From Phymatolithon calcareum (lineage: Eukaryota > Rhodophyta > Florideophyceae > Hapalidiales): a stretch of 64,000 nucleotides of DNA. The number at the start of each line of letters is the position of its first letter. The stretch's first letter is position 1. The stretch lies in the NCBI GenBank assembly GCA_977006965.1, contig OZ345366.1, forward strand, positions 1,674,001 to 1,738,000, given 5' to 3'. Of the stretch, positions 32,716 to 43,615 are shown piece after piece. A model generated the notes under the pieces. The model was not told the origin of the DNA. It made no database searches and saw only the letters and a list, made by a program, of their open reading frames with translations. The position numbers and the translations under genes are program-made.

Positions 32716-33121
32716 TTATAAACGAGCACCCAGAATGAATCCCGGCCAAGAATATCTTATAGGCCCCTGAATGATGAGTAAAGCAATGTCTAGCTCCGAT
32801 ATTTTGCATAAAAGAAAGAATGGAACTTCAAGAGAAGATTCTTTTGTTCAGCCTTTTTGGCTCTGCTGTGAAGAGCTGTACCCTGGAATATATAGCTCCT
32901 CGTATGTGCATCTTCGCTTTTCTTCCTGGGGCAGCTCTAAGCTAACGTTCCAACAATGTTCTTTCGCCCTGTTTACTTCCATTCTTCATTGCCACAAGAT
33001 CTATTGGTGTGAGATGAATTCGAGACTTTCTGGGGGCATGAGATGAATGCCACAGGATCGCCCTCACCCTGGAATAATACTCTTTCCGTCCTGATCGCCT
33101 CTTCAAAACGGTGCATTTCTT
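32716..33121. other. No recognisable feature
   Basis: A 91-codon plus-strand frame (32771-33046) is unrecognised. Confidence 0.35.
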
Positions 33122-33132
33122 AAGTGCCAATA

Positions 33133-33867
33133 GGTGAATGAGAGGGGAGATATGCTGAACGGACCGAACGGACCGCAAACCACACACAAGACAAGTTTCC
33201 GGCGCGGGCGCCTGCTGCACCGGCACAAGTTGCCGCAGCGATCAAGCTGCACAAAACGCTTGTTTCGGCCGTAATACCGCCAGAATGGCTGGCACCCGCC
33301 TGGGACTCGGCGAATCGAGAACTCGCCACGCTCGAAATGCCAGACCCAAACCCGCCGTCATCGGATTTCGAAGAAATCTTGCGAATTTAAGCGGATATGA
33401 TACTACCTATGCGTCACGGGAAGGAGACAAGAGCAGAGTCAGGAATTTTCCCCGCTCCAATGCAGGGTTTTTTAAATGGCAAGAGCTGTTCTGCGGCCTC
33501 CCCATGGGAGAAGACTATCAACTTCTGATAGTTCGGTAGTACATGGATTCCTCCCTGAGTGGTGTGCCGCAATGCCCAAGGAAGCAGGAAGAGAGAACAG
33601 AAGGAGATGAAAGAAGGTAACAAGATGACCAGCTACCGTGAGCATCCAAAAAGGTTTCCAACCCGGGTTATCCCTCTGAAGGCCAGCGGCTGAGGATTGG
33701 CAGCGTAGAGGTTTAGATGTTAAGCTCCCCGAAGCTTTGCACTTTGTGCAGCTTTGAGCTGTTGCGACATCAGGTACCTCTCGTATCCGTTAAAGTATAC
33801 TGTAGCCGTAAGGATGGAGAGTTGTTCTAGGACAACTCCGAAACCTGCAATAAAAAGAAAGAAAGAA
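33133..33867 (+). mobile_element. Retroelement R2, uninterrupted copy with 11-bp duplication
   Basis: AAGTGCCAATA occurs at 33122-33132 and again at 33868-33878, right after a tail of AATAAAAAGAAAGAAAG. This is the structure left by target-primed retroposition. The 735-bp body contains a plus-strand coding remnant (FPARAPAAPAQVAAAIKL ... MPDPNPPSSDFEEILRI, then a stop). It is probably a 5'-truncated copy of a larger retroelement or a non-autonomous relative. Confidence 0.85.
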
Positions 33868-33984
33868 AAGTGCCAATAATGGAGGAAGTCCTCATGCGCG
33901 GCCTGTGCGTGTGCAGGCTTAGATTGTTACTGTCTTTTCTAGTTCCTCGTCGCCACAAGATTATCCGGCCTGTGATGTATGCAT

Positions 33985-34260
33985 TCTCTCTGGCTTACTA
34001 TGGCCGTGTTGGCTCGATATGCTATCTGACCTCCCCATTCGGGTGTACGCTTACGTACCCATGGTAAGTCATCTTTATTCTGCAGTGTCGTCTCTGTTTA
34101 GAACTTACGCTCGTCAAGCGACATCAGAAGAGAGGGGATCGATCATCGAAGACAACCACCATCCATCGATTATCCTCTATCGACCATCTGCTGTCGCCGA
34201 TCTACCACCGACTGTCGTCATCGGTCAACAATGGCCAAGAAAACCTCTCAATTCAACCCT
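33985..34260 (+). repeat. Repeat R6, second copy
   Basis: Homologous in inverse orientation to 7110-7360 (CYLTSPFGCTLTYPW frame), followed by an ATCGA-rich segment at 34130-34230 (GATCGATCATCGAAGAC, CATCGATTATCCTCTATCGA). Confidence 0.6.
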
Positions 34261-34547
34261 AAACAACCAACTTTCATTGCTGAATCACGCGTATGCGGCC
34301 AGCGCCATGGGGGACACTCGAATTTCCGCTTCTTCACTTTTCAGAATAGTGGACAGACAGAAGCCGGTTGAGTCCACATATTGAACGAGAGGGGTAGCTC
34401 GTGTTGAAGTTACCTCTTTTGAGTTTTTTACTTCCAAAATATGTAGTGGTGAAGCGCTAGAAAAACTGTGAACTGACTCAAACTAATAAAGTACTCATTG
34501 TCATGTATTGTAGTAGAACTGATCATATTCTTTACATCATCTCCCTT

Positions 34548-34638
34548 GGCTCTAGAAAAGTTGCCCCAAGCATCAGCAGATGCGTAGGTAACTTTTTTAA
34601 TGTTAAAATAAAAATCTATCTTTCTTCTTCTTCTTTAC
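34548..34638 (+). repeat. SINE-like repeat R3, partial copy
   Basis: TTGCCCCAAGCATCAGCAGA through AAATAAAAATCTATC and (CTT)n. The 5' part is diverged or missing. Confidence 0.72.
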
Positions 34639-34749
34639 AGCATCTCCATATCAGCTCAATGAGAATATAATGAATGCTATGTTCCGCCAGGGGGCTATCA
34701 AGGAGTGCTTTTTTATTGAGCATATCCATAGAGCTGAGTGGGGATTCTC

Positions 34750-34798
34750 TTCTTGAAGATTTACTCCGAGAATCACTCTCCGAGTATATCTTCAAGAA
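34750..34798. repeat. Hairpin: 22-bp arms, 5-nt loop
   Basis: Left arm 34750-34771 and right arm 34777-34798 pair at 20 of 22 positions (TTCTTGAAGAT ... ATCTTCAAGAA at the outside). It belongs to a cluster with 35155-35227 and 35429-35460. Confidence 0.75.
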
Positions 34799-35154
34799 TT
34801 TGATTCTTCATTCGGGAGATCTGCGCATGCTATGAAAAGGCACGTTGGCGATCGCGATCGAGCTGAAACGCGAGAAGTGCAGTTTAAACTGTTTATGTGC
34901 CGAAAATAGTATTTGATAGTCGACGATTATTTTGATCCGAATTCGACATCGTAATCTATTAAATTTTTCTTTTTTCACGACAGCCAAATACTGTATATTG
35001 CAATATTCACATAGTTATGGTATGATACGAGATGGTATTCAATAATATGTATATCGTACCCAGCATGTACGGGATTGCAAGCTTTCGAAGATCATGCGAT
35101 CACAATGCGCGCCCGGACTCTCTGTCACAAGAGAACTGCATATGAAATCCCCTT

Positions 35155-35227
35155 GTGCAACGACTTTCACATACTGTATCGTCGGGGTAGGTATCCCCGA
35201 CGATACAGTATGTGAAAGTCGTTGCAC
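35155..35227. repeat. Perfect 33-bp inverted repeat with 7-nt loop
   Basis: Arms 35155-35187 and 35195-35227 are exactly complementary (outer GTGCAACGACTTTCACATAC, inner TCGTCGGGG; loop TAGGTAT). Weaker pairing continues outward (CATATGAAA at both sides). It could be a cruciform, the stem of a small-RNA precursor, or a newly formed foldback. Confidence 0.9.
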
Positions 35228-35428
35228 GAGGGACTCATTACAACTTTCCTTTCATATACGTACCCAAATGATGCAGAGGACATGAGGGTGCTTCTCTCAA
35301 CGAACCATTGAGTACTTCGGCACCACTGCCTAGAATCTGCACAACTTTACCTTTTGTAATCTACTGTAAATGAGCAAATCAATACGAGGAAGAGTCACTC
35401 TTGGTAATTACACAAACTTGACGTGTGA

Positions 35429-35460
35429 GAAGGTTTCAGCTGAACTCAGCTGAAACCTTC
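35429..35460. repeat. Perfect 15-bp inverted repeat with 2-nt gap
   Basis: GAAGGTTTCAGCTGA and TCAGCTGAAACCTTC are separated by AC. Third member of the hairpin cluster. Confidence 0.88.
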
Positions 35461-37008
35461 GCTGTTTTCAAAACCAGTGAGCCTTTGTCATCCGCTAAGC
35501 AGGCATCTTGTCATCGCCGTGGGCCTATCATACTGGCTCAATCCGATCCAGGTTGTTCTTTACTGTAGGTACTCTACTTTCGACTCTCTGACGCATGGAG
35601 AAGAATACATTGCAGTACAGTACACACAGTTGAGTGCGTCCGCGCATGCCGCGCCCCTGCTCTGATGAAAGTAAGCCACCAGCATGTCAGGGGCGCCGCG
35701 CCGAACAGTCTAAAATAATTGCAACGTCCCCAGTCTGGCCATCCGACTGCCCAGTACAATATGCCTTCCTTTCCAATAGAGAACTAGGTACGAGAACTTT
35801 CTGTTGAGGACATGCACAATTTCTTACCGCCTGTTAGTGTATAATGCTCTGCAGTGTGTTCGTTCGGGGTGTGGTCCTTATTGAAGCTACTTTGCATGTC
35901 TTAGATTTTCTGCGTTCATTCAACACGATTGTTATGCAATCGAATAGAAAGAAGTGTGGAAAATGAATGAGGCTCAGGCCGTCATTCACTTCTATTTTTC
36001 AAATGTAGAAGGAGACATACTACAGCTAACAAACCAGAAAAAGTGCGTCAAAAGTAACAGGAAAGTGAAGTTGGAGTCCTACGAATTATAGATATAAGTA
36101 TTAAATCATTGCTTATCCTTGCGGTGAGGCTTAGCGCCATACGCAGCGCGAGCCACCGGAAGGACTAAGAGCAGTGACGGCTCCACACTGCAGGTCATGA
36201 CAGGTGAAAAATACTTCAAACAACAATTCTGTGGTCCGCTAACTAGTACGAAGGAGATCTGCGCAAGCGGAGTAGATAGTAGGGAGCGCGCGCACGAACC
36301 GGGACTGAGAACCGATGAAAACAGCTCGGAGCGCAGCGAAAAGCGGGGTGTATAATGCCGGGGGCGCAAGACAGCACTGCGAATGACAAACGGCGGTGAT
36401 GTATTAGATTTCGGTCACGAATGCAGATGTGATACAGGATGCTCGACGAGAGTGTATGGTTATGGTTTATGTAAGTACATGACCCCCTGGGGTTGCGTCA
36501 AGACGGTACTAACGCTGTATTGGATGTGTGCTCATAATCTGACAAGGTTTTGCCTCTGATGGCCGAGAAGAACCGGAAAAAGAGGAAGAAATGAAAAAAA
36601 TCGATTGAGGTGAATCTGATCGACCATTGACAACTCGGGGTATGGATTTCTTTTGCAGGGGTCATTCAGGGTTATTTTGTGCCACTTCTGCAGTCGGGAA
36701 GAGAGACTGGTATAGGCTCAGTGAGAGTAAAACAGCGTGATCACTCTGTCAGGAATCCGCATGTCGGACACGAAGAGCAGCGTACAGTATTCGATTCCCT
36801 GTGCCAAGGACAAGAACTGCGAACTCGGCCCACTTGGGCCAGTAGCCCACGGAAACGACACGGCGCTCTCTCTTTCTCGAATTGCTAAATTTCGTTGCTG
36901 GAAGCACGGTAAACGCAATGAAAGCAAACTTTTAGTTATTTCCTTTCAATATTTTAAAAATGAATGAAAAGAAATGACGGTCTTAACTTTACAGAAAAGG
37001 TAACTCTC
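35461..37008. other. No recognisable gene
   Basis: Frames are under 90 codons and unrecognised. The block 36100-36370 is comparatively GC-rich. Confidence 0.4.
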
Positions 37009-37022
37009 GCCGTGTGACGTCA
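37009..37022 (+). promoter_or_regulatory. CRE-like motif GCCGTGTGACGTCA
   Basis: Same 14-mer as upstream of ZNF3, without the TGACGTAA partner. No gene is recognised within a kilobase. Confidence 0.4.
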
Positions 37023-37208
37023 CAAGTTCTTCTAGCTGTCCTGATACTGTTCCGTCCTTAATCAAATGGGCCAAGATTCAGCAGACTTCGCCCGTATTTG
37101 CCGTTTTCGTATCATAATATACCGTACAGTAAACAACACCCAGTCCTAGTGGCTAGTTTACTGATTATCATATTGGCCCGGTCAGGAAAGGCATTTTCGC
37201 ATCCGTTT

Positions 37209-37222
37209 CCCTCAATTGAGGG
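37209..37222. repeat. Solo piggyBac-type palindrome CCCTCAATTGAGGG
   Basis: This is the subterminal palindrome of the piggyBac-like family with no adjacent terminus or coding sequence that I can see. It may be a degraded element end. Confidence 0.45.
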
Positions 37223-37625
37223 CACCAGTTTCATATTTTTCTAGCGGCTTTGTACAGTAGGTGTAGGTCGATAGCCGCAAACTAGACACCAGTAGAGGTC
37301 GAGAATTTGATAAATGCGCTCTACTCAAGAACTTGAATATAACAACAATTTATCTTTTTTGCTGAATTAAAGCTCACAGAAGCCAATAGCGAGGACGCGA
37401 TTTCTTCAGAAGCGACCTTACGGAATTCATATGCTTAGCATTGACTTATGCACTTCGAATAACAGATATACCAAGAGCAAAGATGTGTAGACCCAATGCC
37501 AAAACTGGGGATGCTCTCTCTATCTTGCCACAGTTCTTGATTTCTTCTCCTTCTGCGTTCTCTCCACCTCGCTGCATCGCCAATTAATATACCTCGTCCT
37601 CTCATGATCCTCTTTAAATTGTACA

Positions 37626-37798
37626 GGAGACCAGAGGTTGGTTTTTGTAGTCCACTGAATCACATCAACAAAAAAAGAAAATATGCTTTAGACAGAGTCC
37701 AGCCAAAACCCCTTGATACTACGAAAGTTGCCCCAAGCGTCAGCAGATGCGCTGAAATCTGCCTTTCTTCTTCTTTCTCTGCTTCTTCTGCTTCTTCT
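37626..37798 (+). repeat. SINE-like repeat R3, near-complete copy
   Basis: The body starts GGAGACCAGAGGTTGG, contains GTCCACTGAATCACATCAAC and the shared TTGCCCCAAGCGTCAGCAGA block, and ends in a (CTT/TTCTG)n tail. Flanks AAATTGTACA and AATTTGTACA are a probable imperfect duplication. Confidence 0.78.
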
Positions 37799-39451
37799 AA
37801 TTTGTACATTGGGTTTGGCATAAAATAATGAAGGAACAGTCTGCCAAATTAAAATTATCGACCTTCGAAAGTGTTTCGAAGGCCCTTCATTCCAGGTTTC
37901 GACATCACTCCATTTTAATCTCCGTAGTCCTGTTAAAAGTAGACCTTCGAAATCTACACCTTATAAAAAATGGTATAAGATTCCAAAAAAGTCAACCAAT
38001 TGCTCGAAACGCGTCCTGTGGCATTGTGCGATATTGGGCCCGGTTCACTGGCAAATTCTGAGTTCAAAATGCCGCCATGAACAAGAATAACATAGAATTC
38101 GTTGAACTTTCAATCAAGGTGTGTTTTACTTTTTCCTCCAAAATTAGAGGTCTACCCTTTCTTTTCTACAATTCGTGCTCTCTGATACTAAATTCGAAGA
38201 TAAGTCTTAGCGCCGAAAACATCGCAAGCTCGTAGTGCAATTGATTCTAGACAACAGTGGTATGTTTATGCAATAAATTCTTCAATATTCTTGGTGCGTG
38301 TACACTACGAACACATGCCATTCAGGATATTTCGAACTCAATTTTATTGAATTCAAAATATCCGGAAAAGCACGAATTTATTAAACGCCCTTATGTAAGC
38401 TCAGAAATTGTCGTCAAACTGTAAGGGAGACGCGTTTCAGCCGCTACGAGAGTGCACGCTATGATAGGATCGCCTACGCCAAGTGTAATAACTGAGTGCC
38501 ATGCTGAACAAACATCTCAAATATCACGCACCGGAAGATTATTATCAGCTCTTCCGATGGTACTTCACTACTCTGAACCGTCCCAGAATGACGAAAAGAA
38601 GGTGTAATGGTTTAGGGTTTTCGAGGCTCACTCGATTTCTTTGAAAGAAATCAGGAACAACTGTACAAGCTTTCCTTGCTAGTCAGAATTAGATCTGGTA
38701 ATTAACCAGATGCGCTGCTAGGCGAAAGGACGTATTTCGATCGTTCTCCACTCACACTCTGATCGCCATCAAAATTTTTTGGAATCTTATCATCTCTTCG
38801 CAGCATAATCCATCAGCAGCTCAATTTTTGACTGAGGCGCTGACAGATTGTGCTGCGAACAGATGGGGCTGGTATCCCTGATGTAATTTGTACCTAGAAT
38901 TTTGGAGGGTTAGGTGCAATTTACATTTACATCAATCGGCACTGGTCTTGCTGACGGATAGAGCAATCTGCCGCTTTTGGCAATTAAATTCCCCATTACA
39001 CTGTAATAAAATATCTTTTTTGTGTCGTGTAATAATATTGCACGACACATTTCCTCGAATTCACAATATTTTGTATTATATGAATTGAATTTGAGGCACG
39101 GATTGGCAGAGGGTCAAATATTTGAAACCTCCATCGCCCAGACTCTTCAGTACAGTACAGGACGAACCTCCTTGTTCTTGGAAAGCGACTGTACCCCCCA
39201 CCAATTGAATAGATCCATACCACTGCAGTTCGTACGATTTCGAAAAATTAAGCTCAAGAGGACAACGTCGTAAAGCGCGCCCTCAAAATGTATTTGGGCA
39301 ATGTATTTCTTATCGAATACAGAGATTACAGCACATAAGCAAGGAAAGCACTGAATGATGCAGTTTTACCGTTTGGAAGTTCTTTGTCGCCAATCTGTAT
39401 TGAACTCATTGAACAAAGATCCGCACGGAGCCACACTTGAAATGAAGAAAA
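37799..39451. other. No recognised gene; R5 copy and a small hairpin
   Basis: R5 copy 2 lies at 38372-38490. An imperfect hairpin (TGTGTCGTGTAAT / ATTGCACGACACA) is at 39021-39049. Frames up to 83 codons are unrecognised. Confidence 0.45.
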
Positions 39452-39483
39452 TGACGTAACAGACTCACGGCCGTGTGACGTCA
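39452..39483 (+). promoter_or_regulatory. Composite CRE-like promoter element of ZNF3
   Basis: TGACGTAA (39452-39459), ten bases, GCCGTGTGACGTCA (39470-39483), about 357 bp before the ATG. The same order and gap occur at ZNF2. The intervening ten bases differ between the genes, which argues that the two blocks, not the whole region, are constrained. Confidence 0.62.
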
Positions 39484-39808
39484 TCACCTTCGAACTTCTT
39501 TCAATAAGTTTGTTCTTTATGAAAAATATCTAGCAACGAACTCTCGCACATATCGTGCGGTACAGTGCTACACTGTAAATTCCCGGAGCACCATCCTGTC
39601 GCACAATCTCACATCCTGCGGATTTACCTCCAATAAAACTCGTTTTGAAAATCCTCTTTAGAAGCTATCGTCCTGCCGACTTGTCAAAACACCTTTTGAA
39701 AGTGTGGAGTTGCTCAATACTTTCGCACAAAGAACGGAAACGCTTAAATGTCCCCACATCGTTACACCCGATTTCGTGCCTCTGATACTTATTCCCAAAG
39801 TGCTCGCA

Positions 39809-40544
39809 ATGGGTTCCAACCAGAAGACTACAAACATTTCCGGTCGAAACCTGAAGTTTGACTTGTCCTATCTTCTAAATGACGCGCCTCAGAGGACTGT
39901 ACCGGGCGAAACTCACGGTGGATCATCAAGGTCTCCCGGTCATGGACGGAAGAATCACGTATGCCAGATATGTAACCATGTCTTCAAGCAGAGCACTGAC
40001 TTGAAGAAGCACACTTGGTACGACAATTGCACATGCTAAGCTCTTGGAATACTGATATTCTAACTGAAAATGCGCGCTCTTCCTGACGTTTCAGGACTGT
40101 GCATGAGAAACTGCGGCCGTTCAAGTGCGACATGTGCGACCGAAGTTTCGGAGAGAAAGGTGCGCTCGCAGAATCAGCTATTGCCATTGCTTGTTCCATG
40201 GCATGAAAATTAACGCTTCCATCTGAATCGTTTTGTAGGGAACTTGACGAAGCACAGAAAAGCCGTTCATTTCAAGGAGCGCCCTTTTCTTTGCGAAAAA
40301 TGCCCCTCCGCCTTCGCGGCGAAAGATGGTCTATTGCGACATGTCAAGGTAAGATCAGAGAATATACTGTTTCTTGCTGAATTCAATGCCTAGCACTGTG
40401 CCTATTTGCTAACGCCTCAGCCTACATTCTCAGCTCGTGCACAATACACTGCTTACTGTCAAGTGCCTCACGTGTGGTCTTTACTTCAAGAGCGACTCCC
40501 AGCTTCGCCGCCACACGACTATGGTACACAAGGAAGCGAGTTAG
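39809..40544 (+). CDS. ZNF3: four-finger C2H2 zinc-finger protein, intact
   Basis: Predicted join 39809-40017, 40095-40159, 40239-40348, 40434-40544 (164 residues, stop TAG). Introns are 77, 79 and 85 bp, GT-AG, phases 2-1-0. The N-terminus is the shortest of the family and keeps LKFDLSYLLN. Fingers start CQICNHVF, CDMCDRSF, CEKCPSAF and CLTCGLYF. An in-frame ATG 105 nt upstream (39704) would add 35 residues, but the downstream start matches the M-S/G-S-N of ZNF1 and ZNF2. Finger 4 differs from its paralogues in the DNA-contact positions. It is probably a nuclear DNA-binding protein; targets are unknown. Confidence 0.88.
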
Positions 40545-42664
40545 ACTTACCATTGGCACTCATGGATCTGATGTACAACAAAGAAGTGATAAAAGCAGAG
40601 ATAAAATGTTGCTGTAGCGCCAGGCTCAAAAGAACACTACCCCACAAGGATGAGAAACGCCCAAGAGAAGAGAGAGAAGAAAAGAGCGGGAGAAAGACGA
40701 GAAAAGAAGAAGAAGCCAACAAAAACCGGAATAGATATGAGACAGTGTAAACAGTAGGCCGTCCCCGAAGCACAGTCCATAGCCTTGTGGCGGCACAAGC
40801 GGTCGTGGTGATCAACCTGGAGTGCGAGGCTACGCCGTGTAGGGCCAGGAAAACTCCTTGAGGTGCAAATGAGAGCAGACTTTGGCTTGTACCGGAAGGA
40901 AGCCGCTCCGCCAACAGAGCGCACTCTACAGCCATACGGGAACACAGGAACACATGGAGATCAAGCGCGTATACGATGCTACAGCGTGAGGGGTTAGGCC
41001 AGTCTCGACGATAGCAGCGCACGCGTAGTAGTGACGCGCAGCGAAGAACAGCGAAATGAAAAGAACGGAAAAGAATGTAGGAGTAGGCGAGGATGGTGGA
41101 GTCAGGAATTCAGAGGTAAGCGCGACTCGCCAGAAGAAGAGTCGAGGTACGGCTAGAGAACACTCGACAGCCTTGCGGGAACTCCAGCCGTTGTGCAGTT
41201 CGGACACGAGTGTGAGTCTTCGCCTTGGACAGGATGGGTAAGTTTGGCAATAATATCGCCGGCGTTGTAGTCATCTTGATGTGGACGGACGGCGGCGTCG
41301 TCCTTGATACGGCAACGACCGAACTCAAGAAAAGGAAAACTGGCATGCGATTGTCTCGGTTCTGGCTTGAACGGCGAAGCGGTTGCGGTCAAGAAGGGTT
41401 GGGACGACGTCATCTTCCGGTGACGAGCTTTGCTTGGTCTCCGACCTTGAGAAGAACGCTCGAGAACGGGAAAAGGGGAACTTGAGCGCAATTATCTCCG
41501 TGCTGGCTTGCACGGCGCAGCGGTTTCGGTCATGAGTCGGAAGAACTCGAACTCCGCGTGGTCGAAGGGACGTGCAAGCGAAGTTGAACGTATGGCGATC
41601 AGAGCAGTCGAGCAGACTTCCGAAGAACTCCCCACCTTCCTTTTCTCAGAGGAAGGAACTATCTAGTTTACATACTACAATCTACGCAAAAGACAGCGAT
41701 ACAGCGCATAGACACTCGAGAGACACGTGCCCGTATGGCCCATCAGATCACCTGCTACGAGCATCATGACTGTTGCGATGCAAGTTGGCGGCGTACAGTC
41801 GCGAAAGGAAAAAGCAACCGCCATAGGACAGCGACATAACAGCGTGCGCGACAGATGTAATTTTGCGTTGTCCAAAAATAACAACGAACAAGCGGTCTCA
41901 GGCCTTCTGGCATTCCTTTGAGTGCTACCGCAAGGTGTAAGTAGCATTGGAGTCCGCTGACGGTCTCTCAAAGCTCTTCTCTTCGAATGCCATCGCCGGT
42001 GACGGACTTCGTAGTGGTCGACAGCACCTTGCCACATCATTGATGGAAGAGAGACGAGATCTTCGTCACCTCAGCGCTAAGTTGAGAGAATATATTGTCT
42101 TTTGTTTCACAATTGTTCATACCGATTTCTGATTGTCCAAGTATACAAGTATGTTTGTAAAGCGTTTTGATATCTATTTGGATCAGGATGCGCCTCAGCA
42201 CGCACTCAAGGGTATAATCTCACTTTAGATGACTCAACTGTAACATCTCACTGGTGCAGAAAGTGCAATATCGGACTGGTTGCGTATGCCCTTTTGTTTT
42301 TCCGTCAAACGAAAAGGATTTCTGCGGGGGAACTACAAACATTATTAAATCATGGGTAATAAATTTTACTACCCATGATTTCAAATAAACGTTAATACAG
42401 GTTTACTATAAGTTTAATGCCTTTGAGTGGGCATTATAATGCGCCCGTCTGCGAGATCTTTCACTGCACGTTAGCCAATCATCTCTTTGCATCTCCCGGA
42501 GATTTTAGTAGAAACAAGTGGCTCCCTTTCGACGCTTCTCGCCGATGACGTCTGCTTATTTCGAGATATTATTTTAATTAATAACAGTTTTATACATAGT
42601 GCTGAGATATTGTGTCCATGTTTCCATTAAATAAAGCTACGATTTTTATACATTTTATAATAGT
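40545..42664. other. Gene-less; degenerate tandem repeat and hairpin
   Basis: The part around 40600-41600 is GC-richer than its surroundings. At 41322-41560 a unit of about 138 bp occurs twice (GGCTTGAACGGCGAAGCGGT versus GGCTTGCACGGCGCAGCGGT). A 12-bp-arm hairpin (AAATCATGGGTA / TACCCATGATTT) sits at 42347-42381. Frames of up to 167 codons on the minus strand (40519-41022) overlap others and match nothing known. Confidence 0.45.
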
Positions 42665-43615
42665 CTAAATAGATGGATTGACTTTGGCAACATTCCGAGA
42701 GCGAAGCTCAGACTGCACGTCGAAATCTGTATCGTAAAAGTATACGGAAAGAAAAGCATGATCACAGCCAGGGGCAGGCTGTAGAGCACCAAGAAAATGA
42801 TGTATGCGGCCTTGCAGTGTCATTATCAGGTTGATTCCAGACTGCCCTTCACCCTTGGATACCCAATTAGCGTACACGGAGGCCATGCAGAGAGCATTGT
42901 TGTAGCGCACAATGTTCCTACGAAACGTTTTCGCTTCAGTGTTGGTCTCAGTCAACAGCTTTTTCAAAGGCTCTGGAGAATCTTTCAGAGACAAAATAAT
43001 TTCCGTGGTGATACGGCCTCCCTGACAGCAATCAGAGAATACTCGATTAGATATTGAGCTGCCGACTTTTCGCTCTGCCATAAAATAGAGTGCGAAACAA
43101 TTCTTGCACTCGACATTCATCTCTCCGAAGTCCACGGGACCCAATGTCTCTTGAACGACGTTTCTTGCAAGCTGAGTTGCTTCTCGATCTGCTCGTCGGC
43201 GAGCTCGAAGTTCTTCAACAGTCTCATGAGAACGTGACACTTGCATAGCCTCTCTATTGAATTCCTGCCGAGCCCAAGCATCTTCAGCAGTCTCTTGAGC
43301 ATGTGACACTTGCATAGCCTCCCTATTGGATTCCTGCCGAGATCGAGCTTCTTCAGCGGTCTCTTGAGCGCGTGACACTTGCATAGACTGTTTATTGGAT
43401 TCCTGCCGAGCTAGAGCTCGTTCAGCACTCTTTCGAGCACGTGACACTGGCATCGCCTTGGCAGCTGCAGCAAGGCGTAACGTTCTCTGTTATGCTGTCT
43501 CCGACGCTCTTCGAGTTCTTCCGCGTTCTCGATTTCTTCTCCTTTGCTCCTCATTCCGAGAGCGCTGCTGAGTATCCCGATCTTCTCTCAAGCTGTCGTC
43601 CTGAGCACTTGACAT
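42665..43615 (-). pseudogene. Helitron Rep/helicase N-terminal fragment
   Basis: Start ATG at 43615 (MSSAQDDSLRED), TAA at 43490-43492 in the same frame, then 262 open codons to 42665. After four 23-residue repeats (ARQESNREAMQVS-type) comes the Helitron_like_N region: VECKNCFALYFMAERK, a Cys-Cys segment, SLKDSPEPLKKLL, FRRNIVRYNNALCMASVYAN, QGRIHHFLGALQPAPGC and FYDTDFDVQSELRSRN. It stops at NPSI where family members continue with the Rep and helicase domains, which are absent. The rolling-circle Rep and helicase functions are lost. This is a 5' remnant of the Helitron gene. Confidence 0.85.

Noticed and set aside
36100-36370. GC-rich block as a structural RNA gene
   Set aside because: I could not fold a convincing conserved structure or find a known RNA signature by eye.
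40519-41022. 167-codon minus-strand frame
   Set aside because: It overlaps ZNF3's 3' end and equally long frames on both strands in GC-rich DNA. No domain or start context supports it.
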